A DNA stretch of 64,000 nt from Delphinus delphis (GCF_949987515.2 NC_082683.1:125822582-125886581), one strand, 5' to 3'; positions 1-12,197 are shown, numbered from the stretch's first letter. Numbers and translations are program-made. The notes: generated by a model from the sequence alone, not told the origin.

Positions 1-108
1 TATATTCTTGCCACCCTTGTCAAAGATTAATTGACCATATTAGCATGGGTTTATTTATGGACTTTCAGTACTGTTCCATTGACCTCTGTGTCTGTTTTTG
101 TGCCTGCT
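1..108 (-). mobile_element. L1 fragment (antisense)
   Basis: TTGTCAAAGATTAATTG...CTGTTCCATTGACCTCTGTGTCTGTTTTTGTGCC is the reverse complement of a well-known stretch of mammalian L1 ORF2. It is cut by the window edge. Confidence 0.75.
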
Positions 109-109
109 T

Positions 110-545
110 ATTTTCTTGAAAGCGCTTCAAAAAGGAAAATGTGTTTGTAAATTTTATTTACATTTTATATTTTTGTACATATTGTTAGGGGTCAGCCATT
201 TCTAATGATCTCAGATGACCAAACCAACCTTCAGAGTGTTTTCTGCCCTACTTCTGACTTTACTTATGGTGTGCCCATGTTCGTTCTAATCTCAAATGAG
301 AAAAAAAATACACTCGTAAAAAGAGCAAAAACAACTTATTCCAAGCGTTCTAGTAACATCTTTTGTGTTTATATTTAGCTGTACAATAAGTACTTGGTTT
401 GTATAAAATGATTTAAAAGGCCAAAGGTAAAGCTTCTTTTTTTTTTTCCTTCTTTTGGTCTGTGAGGTTGCTGTTTATTTTTTGGCCCGTGTGATGTATG
501 TGTGCAACACTGTTGTCCAACAATAAATTGGAATTTTATTTCACT
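110..545 (+). other. 3'-UTR-like segment with AATAAA signal, source gene unidentified
   Basis: An A/T-rich segment with an AATAAA at 522-527, TGT-rich sequence before it, and a purine-rich run AAGAAAGAGAAAGAGA at 556-571 that could be a decayed poly(A) tail. It could be the last part of a retrocopied mRNA or the real 3' end of a gene to the left. I do not recognise the gene and see no coding frame. Confidence 0.35.
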
Positions 546-571
546 GAGTTGTTCTTAAGAAAGAGAAAGAG

Positions 572-2999
572 ATAGAATGGCCAATTCACTGTATGAAGTC
601 ATTTTCCAGTACATGATATTTTCTATAATCCAGTTTTACTTACTGTCCCTTAGTTGCTGGTGTCCAAATTTGTACTGAAAAATGGGGGTAACTTTGGAAA
701 TCACAATGATGTCCTTCTCATAGAGTATTTTTTTAGTCATCATATCCCCAGCCTCCGACTCAGCCTGGCTTTTAGTAAACAATCACAGATACTTGTTGAA
801 TGAAAAAATGAATGAAGTCACTTGAAACATGTAAAACATTTGTTAATGTGTCCTAATCATAGGTTTTAGAAAGGTTGGCATCCTAAAAAAAGTGTGTGCA
901 CTCTTCTTTCCACTTTAATTTTTCACAATGTAAAGACAGAAAAACATCTGGGAAAAGCTGTCAGCCTCAGTATCTCCTAATCATAAATTGAGTGCCAACT
1001 TTGAGAAGCTAAGTGAGAGGGTTGATGAGGCTTACCCACACCCCTCGTTGCGCTGAGAGCCCTGTGGGTAGTCAGATCGCAGGAGAGCAGGGAGCGCCCC
1101 TCCAGGGGCACATTTCCACACTGAAAATAATGAGGCTCAAATATTAGATGCATCGCTAAAATGTTTTTTATGTTTAAAGGCATAAAGAAGATCTCTCAGT
1201 AAAGAATCACTCTGATTTACAGTATCTGCAAACCCTTTTAAAAATATCTTAAACTTTTACTAGAATACATTGAACCTTCCCAACAAATTCTAGGAAGGTA
1301 TAACCTTCCTATCAAAACTGGACAGTGCAAGCGCAAAAGTAAGAAACCAGTCTTTTGACATCTAGAAAAAAGAGTCCCAATTTGGAAACCCCACCTGAGC
1401 TAGCCACCCTGGCATTGCCTCTCTGTGTCTTGTCTAAACACGACAGTCATCTGTGTAAGACACAGGAGTCAGGGTAATAAGCCACATCTCCTTCATCTTG
1501 TTTGATGGTGTTACAGACTGAAAAGTTAATGTTTATGTGGGGCAGAGCAGCCATGGTGATGATATGATAGATGGGGAGCTTGCATGCATTGTCCAGAAAA
1601 GAGACTGGAAGAAGAGTTGGGGCTGACTTTCAAAACGCAATTTCCTTGCTCTCTGGGTGTTGTCTTCCTTGGCCTTTGATGTTTAGAGATTCCTTTCGTT
1701 GTTCAACAATGTTGATTTTGGAGAGAAAACGGAGTTCAAAACCCCAGGGGTCACGTTCTAGGGAGTGTTACAGGAATACAGAGGGCAGTTTCACGAAGCC
1801 GACAAGGCTTCATCTCTGCTTTTAATAGATAGAAAGAGAGGAAGAGATGAGCAATACATTTTTAAGAAGCTCAGCTTTATCTCATGAAAAGATGCCTCCA
1901 GTCAGTCTGGATAAAGGTAATTTGCATAGGCGCGTCTTTATGATTCTAAAGAGTGGAATGTTTCCCTTAATTAAGAGAGCCTTGTCTGACTCAAGGAAAA
2001 TGAAACACTTTCTCAGATATGAGTGGACCATAATCCCCACTAATAAAACACAAATAAGGCGATTGTCTGGAATGTCAGAAATGAGCCATTTCCCCCTCTT
2101 GAAATATTCAGAAAATTGAAGCAAAGCTATTTTTTGCATTTTCTTTGTCTAACAGATAATGTTTTTGGTTTATAAAATATAATTTAATTTTATGTTACTC
2201 TGCTGTTACATAGGGCATAACATTTTCACAAGGCTTTTTTGGAACTACCGTCAATGATTAGCAACACACAGTAGTGGTCCAACTCTCTAAACAATAATCA
2301 CTAGACCACTGGACAACCTCTCACATGTGTACAAATCTGCATGGAAAAGTACTAAAGTTTTAGACTCAGACTTGCGTACTTTAGCTTATTTCCCCCTTTT
2401 AGTGTATTAGGAAATGACATGCACTTTAATTTGCCAAAAGCAATGCTTGTATTCTGACAGCAACACGTTACTTCTGTTATATGGTACAGTGAATACCAGG
2501 ACTCCAAAGGCAGCAGGTGTAAGTGAATTTTTCTTGGGAAGGGAAGCCGTCAACTTAAACAGCAGCAAATGAAGAGCAAATAAGGAAACTCTCTGTTGTT
2601 ATAGATACACAAGACCTCCATCATATATGATACAAGAGGCATCTCAGTTTGTGACTCTCAGCCCAGAAATGTCAAATGCTTTTTCATTCAATCAATACTT
2701 CTGGATTCCTACCAAAAAGGAATACATTAAGGGCATGGAAAGTTGCTTACTGAAAGGAAACCCTTGAAGAAGAGTAAGGGAAGGAATGTAGAAATTAAGA
2801 AGTTATGTAGAAAACTCTTTACATTGTAGTTAATTACATTTTCATATCTTCACAGTAATGCAAAACACAGTCACTTACAGAACTGGTTCAGATTACTTAA
2901 ATACCAGATACATTTTTAGTCCTCTACATAAGCGTTCGGAAGTTATATTTATATGAAATGAAGCTATTAATACTTTCTACAGCAGTAACTGCACACCAG
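572..2999. other. Gene-free stretch
   Basis: No convincing coding exon, RNA gene or well-preserved repeat was recognised. Short open frames on both strands (for example 1,571-1,825 and 1,847-2,119) show no family resemblance. The lower part may include degraded YWHAQ retrocopy 3' UTR. Confidence 0.5.
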
Positions 3000-3131
3000 G
3001 AAGGCCAAGACAAACACAAATCAAAGAGTTCTCCCAAAGCTGCGATGTGAAAAGACTACAGACAATTGATTCCACACACATGTATGGGCTTCTTTGCTAT
3101 AGGAAATCCAAATGAAGTAAGGAGATGAGTA
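3000..3131 (-). pseudogene. Probable continuation of the YWHAQ retrocopy 3' UTR beyond the Tigger insertion
   Basis: Minus-strand text reading CATTTGGATTTCCTATAGC... and TTGTGTTTGTCTTGGCC resembles my recollection of the YWHAQ 3' UTR. It resumes on the far side of the Tigger element from the stop codon. The end of the retrocopy and its poly(A) tail were not located. Pairwise alignment to the YWHAQ mRNA would settle this. Confidence 0.5.
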
Positions 3132-4197
3132 CATTAAGTCCCCTACATACGAATGAGTTCCGTTCCAAGAGCGCATTCATAAGTCCAGTTATAAGTCCAA
3201 CAAAGTTAGCCTAGGTACCCAACTAACACAATCGGCTCTATAGTATTGTACTATAATAGGTTTGTAATACTTTTCACACAAATATTACATAAGAAACAAA
3301 CACAAAAAATAAAGAAAGCATTTTTAATCTTACAGTACAGTACCTTGAGAAGTGCAGTAGTTTAGTACAACAGCTAGCATACAAGGGCTGGCATCAAGTG
3401 ACCAGGCAAGAAGAGTTACTGACTGGAGGCGGGAGAAGAGGTGGGAGATGGTAGAGGTGAAGGATCGTCAGCAACAGGAGATGGCGGGCAAGCTGCAATT
3501 TCACTCATGCCTGACGCTGATGGCACAGGTTCTGGTTCCTTGCTGGATTCAATTCTATCTACCCTCTTGAAAAAGTGATCCAGTGATGTCTGGGTAGTAG
3601 CTCTTTTTTTCTCATCATAGATGACACAGTAGCACTGGATTGCACTCTGAACGGCTGCTGTAACCTTCGTGTACCATTCTACATCGGGGTCCTGTGCCTC
3701 AAAAACTAACAGTGCCTCCTCACATAAAGAAAACCCCCTTGCCATTTCCTGCGTCGTGAATCTCTTCGCTTCTTCACTTACTTCTTCCTCTTGTCTCTCC
3801 TCATCCTTCCTCTGGGCCTCCAATTCCACCAGGTCTTCATTAGTAAGCTCCTCATGTTGCACAGCAAGGAAGTTCAATGAAGTTGTCCTTTTGCAGATCT
3901 AGCTCTAGCGATGTTTCCATCGTTATCGCTTGGCTCTTCTCAGCAGTACCAGCTACAATAACCACTGCTTTTACGCTTGCTTCCAGACATCCTGGGCTTG
4001 AAATAAAGACACTGTACTACTGTACTCTATACAATACTATACAGTAGAGTACACAAAAGCACAACCACTTGTAGAGTATGCAGGCACGTCACAATGTACG
4101 CCAGACACGCGAACTAACTTACGTGATTGGACGTGCAAACCATGTGCGCATCTTTGAAGGCTCGCAACTTGAAGGTTCGTATGTAAGGGACTTACGG
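3132..4197 (-). mobile_element. Tigger/pogo-type DNA transposon, internally deleted, with transposase C-terminal remnant
   Basis: Terminal inverted repeats of about 20 bp (TAAGTCCCCTACATACGAA at the left end; reverse complement TAAGTCCCTTACATACGAA at the right, 4,176-4,197). The left end is preceded by TA, the target used by Tigger elements. Inside, minus-strand 3,416-3,877 is an open frame of 153 residues with an acidic ELEAQRKDEERQEEE stretch and TSLDHFFKR. This fits the C-terminal tail of Tigger-type transposases; the DDE catalytic core is absent. It is therefore a non-autonomous deletion derivative. The family assignment is by memory of the sequence type. Confidence 0.85.
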
Positions 4198-4234
4198 TTT
4201 CTTGAGAGGAAGAAGGATGACACCCTACATGTAC

Positions 4235-4956
4235 TTAGTTTTCTGCCCCTTCTGCCACATCACATTCTTCTCCTGCACTGTCTGGTGTCCATAAAGTTGT
4301 CTCTAAGAAACTGCATGTTGAAGGCACTGTCTTTACACGCCTCTCCTTCGTTCAGTGTATCAAGTTCTTCAGTAACCGCATCAAAAGCCATTTTAGCCAG
4401 TGTGCAGGCAAGTTCTGGGTTATTAATGATCTCATAGTAAAATACAGAAAAGTTAAGAGCCAGCCCCAGGCAGATGGGGTGTGTGGGACGCATCTCTTTC
4501 TTGCTTAAGCCTCTTGGTAAGCTCCTAGGGAATTATCTATCATTTATTTCTGATCATCACCACATGAAACTTCAGCAAGGCACCGGAAGTAATCTCCCTT
4601 CATTTTCAGATGGAAGATCTTACTCTCTGGGTTAGGTGCAATGGCTATTAAATGCTTGTCCAACAAATCCAGGACCGTGGCACAGACGGACCTCAGTTTG
4701 GACTCCACCATCCCTCGACAGTTCTTAATCAGCTGCAACTTCTGGTCAGAGGTGTAAGTTTTCTGTTGGATGTTCAAGATGACCCTCCAGGCGGACCTGC
4801 AGCCCCTGACCACGTTCGTGTAGGCCAGGGACAGGAGGTTGCGCTCTGGATTGAACAGCTTGGCGCCGCCGGTCCATCACGGCCTTCAGTGCTGGTGACC
4901 ATATGGTCATAGCGCTCGGCCAGCTCTGCCTTCTGGATCAGATCTGTCTTCTCCAT
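4235..4956 (-). pseudogene. YWHAQ (pseudogene): Processed pseudogene of 14-3-3 theta (YWHAQ)
   Basis: Intronless minus-strand copy of a 14-3-3 mRNA. It is recognisable from MEKTDLIQKAELAE at the ATG (4,954-4,956), through the SAWRVI...[17 protein letters not shown] block, [29 protein letters not shown] and [14 protein letters not shown], to a frameshifted [18 protein letters not shown] tail and a TAA at 4,235-4,237. The wording fits theta better than other 14-3-3 isoforms. It is broken by a CAG-to-TAA stop after CGDDQK, a small deletion removing part of the FDISKKE segment, an internal deletion and frameshift near the N-terminus, and a frameshift at LRDN. The GC-rich sequence 4,957-5,140 may be its 5' UTR. 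The 3' UTR continues downstream and is interrupted by a Tigger element. No function is expected. Confidence 0.9.
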
Positions 4957-5229
4957 GGGGCGGGGGAGAGGAGAGCTAGGGCGAGCACCCACCCACCTGG
5001 ATCAGGAGGGAGCTGAGGAGGGCCTTCACGTCTCAGTGGCGTGAGTCTCACCACTTTGACCTGCTTTGGCTTCAGCCGAGGACCCTCTGGTCTCAGCTCA
5101 GCCCACCCGACTCCGGTACCTGCAGAGGGAAGGTCTGCCACTCCACTAGATAATTGGCTAAGGTCTCCGCTTTGCTAAATAACTGGGAAGCAGCATGAAA
5201 TAAAATAAAAATTTGGTCAAATCAACAAA

Positions 5230-5450
5230 ACAGACAGTTCTGGGTATTGCCACAAACTGGCTGTGTGAACTGGAGTAAGGCATGTCTCTGAACTTCAGGT
5301 TCATCATCTGTAAAGCAGGATGGTATCTGTAAGATGGGAATTCTTTCTATACTGTAAAGCTGTGGGTTTCTTTTTTTTTAAGTAAAAATAGATGACATAA
5401 AAGGAATAAAACACTTGGCAGATATAGTCACTCAATAAATAGTACCATGT
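5230..5450 (+). repeat. MIR relic
   Basis: Contains the MIR-like core CACAAACTGGCTGTGTGAACTGG...GGCATGTCTCTGAACTTCAGGTTCATCATCTGTAAA, an ancient tRNA-derived SINE pattern. Degenerate. Confidence 0.6.
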
Positions 5451-6080
5451 AAAATACTATTAAGAAATGCTAATTTTAGACTTTGCTGTTCAGAGATGAT
5501 CAGCCAAAGCTGGCTATGACAGATGGCGACTAAGAATTGGCCTGGTCTTTAGAATGGAAATAAATAATTGTTAGCAATGCCTCAATCCTCAAAAAGAGCC
5601 TATCAGCCTGGACAGGTGGGAAATTTCCAGGCTAGTGTCATGAAACCCATTCCTTGAGAAATAGATCCTGGATTGAGTGAAGGAAAATAAATAGGAAATG
5701 CTGCCCATAGCAAAGCACTAAGGCCCTCCAGAGGCTGTGGAGTAGGTAGATGACATTCTGGAAAATGAAGAAGAGCGGACACTTGACCTTCCCCTGAAAT
5801 GGGTACCAAGATTTTACAGAGTTCCTAATTGTATAAATGCCACCACAGCAGTGGTTTACAAAATATATTCTATGGAACACTACTTTCCAGAGATGTGAAA
5901 AGAATATCATAAATACGTTTGAAAACACTGCATAATATAGTTCTCTTCTTAAAGAATCTTAATGCAGGTTAGCATGTTAAAGGCTCTGAGAAGTCCCTCA
6001 GAGTAGAGCTATGTTCCACATCTGTCTAAGTTGGTATTTTCCCAGTCTACTTGATTATGGATACCTTTTTACCCTACAAT
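5451..6080. other. Gene-free stretch
   Basis: No gene or clear repeat recognised. Open frames at 5,603-5,928 on the minus strand have no recognisable features. Confidence 0.5.
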
Positions 6081-6089
6081 ACCATTCTC

Positions 6090-6200
6090 TGATCTATCTC
6101 TAAGAGTATGAAAATAATATATGCACAAGGTTGTTCATTATGGTATAATTTTTAATAGCAAATATTGGGAACAATCTAAACATAAAGGCACAGCGTTTAC
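6090..6200 (+). mobile_element. Old L1 (L1M) 3' fragment
   Basis: TATGCACAAGGTTGTTCATTATGG...AATATTGGGAACAATCTAAA is the common L1M ORF2 end text. Nearly the same words recur at 7,204-7,275, so two copies of the same old family lie 1.1 kb apart. Confidence 0.65.
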
Positions 6201-7039
6201 CTTTCTCCATAGACTATGTGTGCATAGTTAATACTTACAGAGTCCTAGAGAAAATGACTCCTTCACTCCCTGGGGAGCATTCTAACCAACATATATTTGC
6301 CTTTCTGTGTGCTGTGTATACAATATAAATTTCAGTCTCAGAAAAACTGCAAATTACAAAACGTGTGCCAAGGGCTCACTGTGTAGACAAGCGTTTCTAT
6401 AAGCATTGGTTCTCCTCTAATGAAAATAGTCCTGTTGATAAAGATAAGGAAAACATTTTGTGCAAGTATAAGTTTCTCCCAGCCTCCTACCCATATAAGC
6501 AGAAATGTAAGCTGTTTTCCTGTCATCTTTTACATCTATCTTCCAAACTTTGGTGCTGGCTTGGACCTTCATTTTCCCTTTTGCAAGTAATCTTGTAAAA
6601 GTTCAAGGTAGGAAGAAATTGTATTGAGATTTGTTTTGCTGAGTGATTGGTTCCCAAAGAAATTTGGCTTTGCTTTTGTGAAGTTCAACATGATATAGTG
6701 TGACTGTTTCATAGCTCACTGTTTTTAGGAATGTTTTTATTTGTTTAGGTGTTCTAAGAATATGAAGCAGAACCTCCCTGTCTTAGAACAGACTCATTGC
6801 AAATAAGCAACCTCTCCAAAAATGTTGTAAATGTAAAAATTCCGAGGCAAATATGATACACTCCTAGTCTGCTCTGTTTCTGGAGACTTAACAGAATCAA
6901 AGAAAGTCCTGACAAGGCAAAATAAACTATAAAGTTTATGAGAGGTGGGAGCAAGGAAGAGAATAGAGACCATACGAGGATAAACCATGTAAAAGGGGGT
7001 CTCTTCAAAAGCTTGACAGCATACTCTTTTGGTGAGGCT

Positions 7040-7680
7040 GAAGGGAAGCATTCACTTCCATACATTGCTGGTGTGGATGTGAAACAGTACCCCACTTATA
7101 GAAAGGAATTCAGCAATATCTAGCAAAACTACACATGCATTTATTCTTTGACCAAGCAATCCAATTTCTAGGAATTTGTGGTGAAGATACACTCCAACAA
7201 TATAAATATATATATGCACAAGATTATTCATTATACTCTAATTTTAGTAACAAAATATTGGGAACAATCTAAATGGACAAAATAGGAGACATTGAATAAA
7301 CTATGGACCCTCTATACAGTGGAGTGCTATTCAATTACATTGTTAATTTTAAAAAAATCAAGGTGCTTATTTTAAAATAAACAGATGCATACCTTATTTA
7401 TCTTATTTCCCTTTTTTAATACTAAAGGAAGAGTACTATATACTCCTTGAGTATGCTACCTTTAGTATAAAAATAGGGAAATTAAGTAACTATGTATGTA
7501 TCTGCTTATTTTGCAATAATAAGCACAAGAAGGATAAATCAGAAATTAATGAATTTGATTTTCTCCTGGTGTTAGGGAATAGGGTGGAAGAGAATGCGGC
7601 TTCTTTGGCTATATAATTATATATTGTTTTGACCTTTGAGCTATATTCGTGTTTACACATTAAAATAAAAATAAAATAAA
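7040..7680 (+). mobile_element. Old L1 (L1M) 3' fragment interrupted by a hairpin
   Basis: Sequence from ATTGCTGGTGTGGATGTGAAA through GGGAACAATCTAAATGGACA to the A-rich tail AAAATAAAAATAAAATAAAA at about 7,663-7,690 follows the 3' end of an L1M element on the plus strand. A 164-bp palindromic segment (7,363-7,526) sits inside. Confidence 0.6.
7363..7526. repeat. Long imperfect palindrome (hairpin, MITE-like)
   Basis: The left arm GTGCTTATTTTAAAATAAAC...CTTATTTCCCTTTTTTAATACTAAAGG pairs with the reverse complement of CCTTTAGTATAAAAATAGGGAAATTAAG...GTATCTGCTTATTTTGCAATAATAAGCAC. Each arm is about 70 nt, with a short loop around 7,437-7,455. The size and symmetry fit a short MITE-type DNA element or a templated inversion. 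Confidence 0.65.
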
Positions 7681-7699
7681 ATAAAAATAAACTAACATG

Positions 7700-9600
7700 A
7701 GTAGAAAAAACAAAAACGTAAAATTGAATGCAAACAGGAAATAATTGACCCTAACAGTATTGACAACATAAACTCAGAGGAGAAAAAACAGAGCCAATCC
7801 AAGTACCAGTGGAGCATTGTACTCTAACTGTACATGCTCAGCAGATATACTCTAAGGACAAAAAGAAATGCAAAAAATTTCTTGAACTTTAGCCTGTAGG
7901 GTTTTATTGGTAGTGAAATTGATATACTAATCCTGAAATTGTTTTTCATGTGTTATAGGATTGAGTAAATGAATAAATATATTGATGTTATTGGGAACTA
8001 AGATCATCAGTATGGGAAAAGGGAAATTAAAATATGGATTTGACAACCCTCATATGGTGAGATATCCATATAAGCTCATTACTTAATAAAATATATCTCC
8101 TAGCTCTGTCTGACAGGGCCTAGACTCAGTGGCAATCCTAGTAGAAATATGCACACCTATTGTCAGAACTTAATTTCTCATTACTATTCTCCACTAAAAG
8201 GACCAAGGTCTCCTTGGGGAAATGACTGACCCCAGGTCTGGAGCAGGAAAAGCACAAAGTGAGCCTGGAATTTCTTGCTGTGCCAGAAGTAAGCAAATGC
8301 TCAAAAACTTATGGGAACATATCTAAAGGACATATGAGGCAGCTTGAAATAATCCTCACTGGCCAAATATGGGACAATTTGAACATGAGAAAGAATATTG
8401 AGAATAATGAATTATAACATGTTGATTACAAAAGAATCCATGAGCCCATAGAGAAAGAAGGAAGATGAAGCCCTTGTTTACGGAAGAATATCAAAATAAA
8501 TAAAGAGGAAGTGACACAACAGGAGAAAAATTGTTTTCCAAACAATGATTGTAATAGTCAGTTCAGGCAAGTATTATTTTTAAGCATTTTGAATACATAT
8601 AAAAAACTTTTTTTCATAAAAAATAGGTTATACTACATACCAGGGTTTTTTTTGTTTGTTTGTTTGTTTGTTTTTGATGAGGAACCTTATTGTTATATCT
8701 ATTGATAGATCTGGTTGACCACATTTTTACCTATTGATTGACAATCAGACATTATGTGCCTCTTGACGTGATACAGTAGGAAATATACAGCATCATGTAC
8801 GAAATATCCTTGCCTAAATAAATGAACCTGAATCTAGAGTAAGCGTCTAAATCTGTCAGTTTATAGGAAATACAATCCCATACTCATTAAAATGATAAAA
8901 CTTGGTAAGTCTGACCTTAGCAAGTTTGGTGAAGATGTGGATCATTGGAAATTCACACCTAGCTGGTGGGAGTGCAAATTGGCTCAAGCAGTTTGAATTT
9001 GACAGTACTTAAATGATGGGAAAAAAATCACCTTCTTTCAGGCAAGTGTTATTAATGGATGTATAATACTACTATTGGGTAAAGATGGTTGGAGAACAAG
9101 GTATTTATACAGTTTCAAGGTAACACCCTAAAGATAACTTATTCATTACAAGTGGGTAAAGGTGCCTTTACAATGGAGAAATCTGACAGATACCACCTTA
9201 ATCTAGTGATCAAACTTAATGTCACCAATAATGTATCGAATTGAATCATGTGTTTCTTAATATGATACAAGTATCATACAAAGGAAGGATACAAATCATC
9301 AATGTGGTATTCTTCTGTGTTGAGCAGTACCCAAGGTAAAGGAGAGATTTAGTACTTACTTTCCAGGGTTATTGGTTTTAATCCATTTTGAGGATCTTAG
9401 ATTCTGTATTTTCTTGTCAGTTCAGTAATTAATTTAAGAAAATAGCTTTTATATTTTATTCAATATCTTGGTTGTTTTAATGTGGAGAGTCTTTCAAGGT
9501 TCCTAACTCATCAAATGGCCAGGAATGGAAAACAGCATGGTTTCTTTTGAAAATATCTAACTCTGCACTTACTTATGTGTGTCACTTAGATTAATAGAGT
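7700..9600. other. Gene-free stretch with a (GTTT)n run
   Basis: No gene recognised. Contains a GTTT microsatellite at about 8,645-8,673 and probable degraded L1M text (for example GTAAGTCTGACCTTAGCAAG...CTAGCTGGTGGGAGTGCAAATTGG at 8,905-8,984). Confidence 0.5.
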
Positions 9601-9639
9601 CCTTTTGCCTAGTAATGTGGTACCATGTGGGAAGAGCTA

Positions 9640-9970
9640 TAAAAAATGTTTATACCCTTTTATTCAATAATATGGCTCTTGAGAATTTATTCTAAGGAAA
9701 TAATTTAACAGTAACAAAACGCTTAGCACAAAACATAATTTGATTTGGACAACCAAATACTGGAAACAACCTAAATGTCCATGGGGAAAATCATTTACTC
9801 TGCAACCACTAAAATGCTCATTATGAAGATAGTGGTAACATGGAAGATGGTTCTGAGGCTAAATTTTATAAGTGAACATAAAATTTGCATATATGTCGAT
9901 TGCAAATTCTAGAAAAATGTATGCACGTAATAAGACAGTACACAAAAGATAGTTGTGTTAGATTGGTGGA
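9640..9970 (+). mobile_element. Old L1M 3' fragment
   Basis: GAATTTATTCTAAGGAAATAAT...CTGGAAACAACCTAAATGTCC and the following text match the usual end of ORF2 and 3' UTR of old L1 elements. Confidence 0.65.
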
Positions 9971-10544
9971 ATTATCTTTGATTTTGCTGTTTTAATTTTT
10001 TCTTTAGCATTTGATGCATCGTTTTAGTTTTAATATGCAAAAGAATCTGCCACTCGTCTTTGTCACTTCAAGATGAAAAGAGACATGTTTGACTATTCTG
10101 TTCTTACTGGAGTCTTGACAGTTTCCTGACATGTAAAATGGGCATACGAATCCCAGTTTAGATGAGATAATATTAAAGAATCTAGCCCAGTAATTGGCAC
10201 GTAGAAGGTAGTTAATAAACGGTCATTGAGGTTTTTCTCTCATACTTAATCATGGTCAGGTGAGGGGTGGAAGGGATCAGTGCCCCCCTAGAGGTTCAGT
10301 GTTGAGGTGGCAACATCAATCCCTGTGAGAGAAGATCTTGGGAAGGATGGTGGTTCCAGAGCAGACAGCAAGGTGAGAATTCAGGAGCAGATACCTATGT
10401 AAGAAATAACTGTTTACCAATTTCTTCCCATGCAAGGTACCCCTTTCCACTGTACTTTGCTTACTCTTACATGAATGAAGGCAGAGGAAAGGAAGCCAAG
10501 TTTACTCTTAGCTATTCACCGTGCTGTTTAATCTGCCTCAGTCT

Positions 10545-10710
10545 TTCTTGTCAGCTCAAACTGGAATGTAGGTCTGAGTTTAAGTCCCTGCTTGGCCACT
10601 TACAATGTGACCCTGGGCAAGACACTTGTGTTCTCTGAAACTCAGTTTCTTCATTTTTAAAATGGGGATATTAATCCACACCCCACTTGTCTTTCAAGTG
10701 TTTTGTAAGG
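10545..10710 (+). repeat. MIR relic
   Basis: TTTAAGTCCCTGCTTGGCCACTTACAATGTGACCCTGGGCAAG...CTGAAACTCAGTTTCTTCATTTTTAAAATGGGG is a recognisable MIR core. Confidence 0.75.
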
Positions 10711-11224
10711 TCTCTAATCTAAACATAGACAAGTTTTTATTATCATTATGTTGGTAAACTATTTTGAGATATGATACCAGAAGTGTTTGGTTTAGCTCCA
10801 CTGGCATGTTTCAGTTCAGAATATGGAATTAAAAGGCTTTATCCTCAAAAATGACTTCCATCCTACTTTTATATCCCCATTCTCTACCACCAAGCCCTCA
10901 GGAAATGGAAAACTTTTCATGGTTAAAAATAAATCTTGTTGAGTGTTTGACATCCATGTGTTCAAACCATATATTGAAAAACTGGATATATTTCTGTTGT
11001 CTATATAGAAATTGGGGACATATTGTTGAAGAGAGAGAGGACAACACATTTATCAGCAAATATTGCATCTTTTACAGAATGTCCCAGACAGTAGACAATC
11101 CCCAGGGATTGGTGTCTACAAAGAGTATTAAGATGTGGATGAATGAGGCAGTCAAAATGGAGCTCCTACAAGTTTGCATGAGGACAGGTGGATGGTCCAA
11201 ATGAAAAGATAGGAGGTTGTGAAA
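10711..11224. other. Gene-free stretch
   Basis: An open frame of 117 residues at 10,851-11,204 on the plus strand has no recognisable family. Nothing else seen. Confidence 0.45.
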
Positions 11225-11344
11225 AATTGGTGGGTGTAAAAATTGTTACAACATATTCTGGAGGAAATTTTGTCAATAGTTATCAGCCTTTAACCCATTG
11301 ACCCAGCAATGCCATTTCTTTCTTCAGAAATATCCATGTAACTC
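11225..11344 (+). mobile_element. Left half of an older L1M interrupted by a younger L1
   Basis: TAAAAATTGTTACAACATATTCTGGAGG...AACCCATTGACCCAGCAATGCC is L1M 3' text. It resumes at 17,235-17,370 (GCTCATTGCAGTACTATTAGTAACAGC...AACAACCTGAACTATGG), so the 5.9-kb L1 between them landed inside it. Confidence 0.65.
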
Positions 11345-12197
11345 CCTCTTGCGAGAGCACTGGAATCACAACTAACTGCAGAACAATCATTGACAGGAAG
11401 ACACTGGAACTCACCAAAAAAGATACCCCACATCCAAAGACAAAGGAGAGGCCACAATGAGATGGTAGGAGGGGCGCAATCACAATAAAATCAAATCCCA
11501 TAACTGCTAGGTGGGTGACTCACAAACTGGAGAACACTTATACCACAGAAGTCCACCCACTGGAGTGAAGGTTCTGAGCCCCATGTCAGGCTTCCCAACC
11601 CGGGGGTCCGGCAATGGGAGGAGGAATTCCTAGAGAATCAGACTTTGAAGGTAGTGAGATTTGACTGCAGGACTTTGACAGGACTGGGGGAAACAGAGAC
11701 TCCACTCTTGGCAGCACACACAAAGTAGTGTGCGCATCGGGACCCAGGGGAAGGAGCAGTGACCCCAGGGGAGACTGAACCAGACCTACCTGCTAGTGTC
11801 GGAGGGTCTCCTGCAGAGGCAGGGGGTGGCTGTGGCTCACCGTGAGGACAAGGACACTGGTGGCAGAAGTTCTGGAAAGTACTCCTTTGCATGAGCCCTC
11901 CCAGAGTCTGCTATTAGCCCCACCAAAGAGCCAGGTAGGCTCCACTGTTGTGTCGCCTCAACCAAACAACAAACAGGGAGGGGACACAGCCCCATCTATC
12001 AGTAGACAAGTGGATTAAAGTTTTACTGAGCTCTGCCCACCAGAGCAACACCCAGCTCTACCCACCACCAGTCCCTCCCATCAGTGCACAATCCTCTTGG
12101 ATAGCCTCATCCACCAGAGGGCAGACAGCAGAAGCAAGAAGAGCTACAGTCCTGCAGCCTGTGGAACAAAAAACACATTCACATAAAGATAAAGAAG

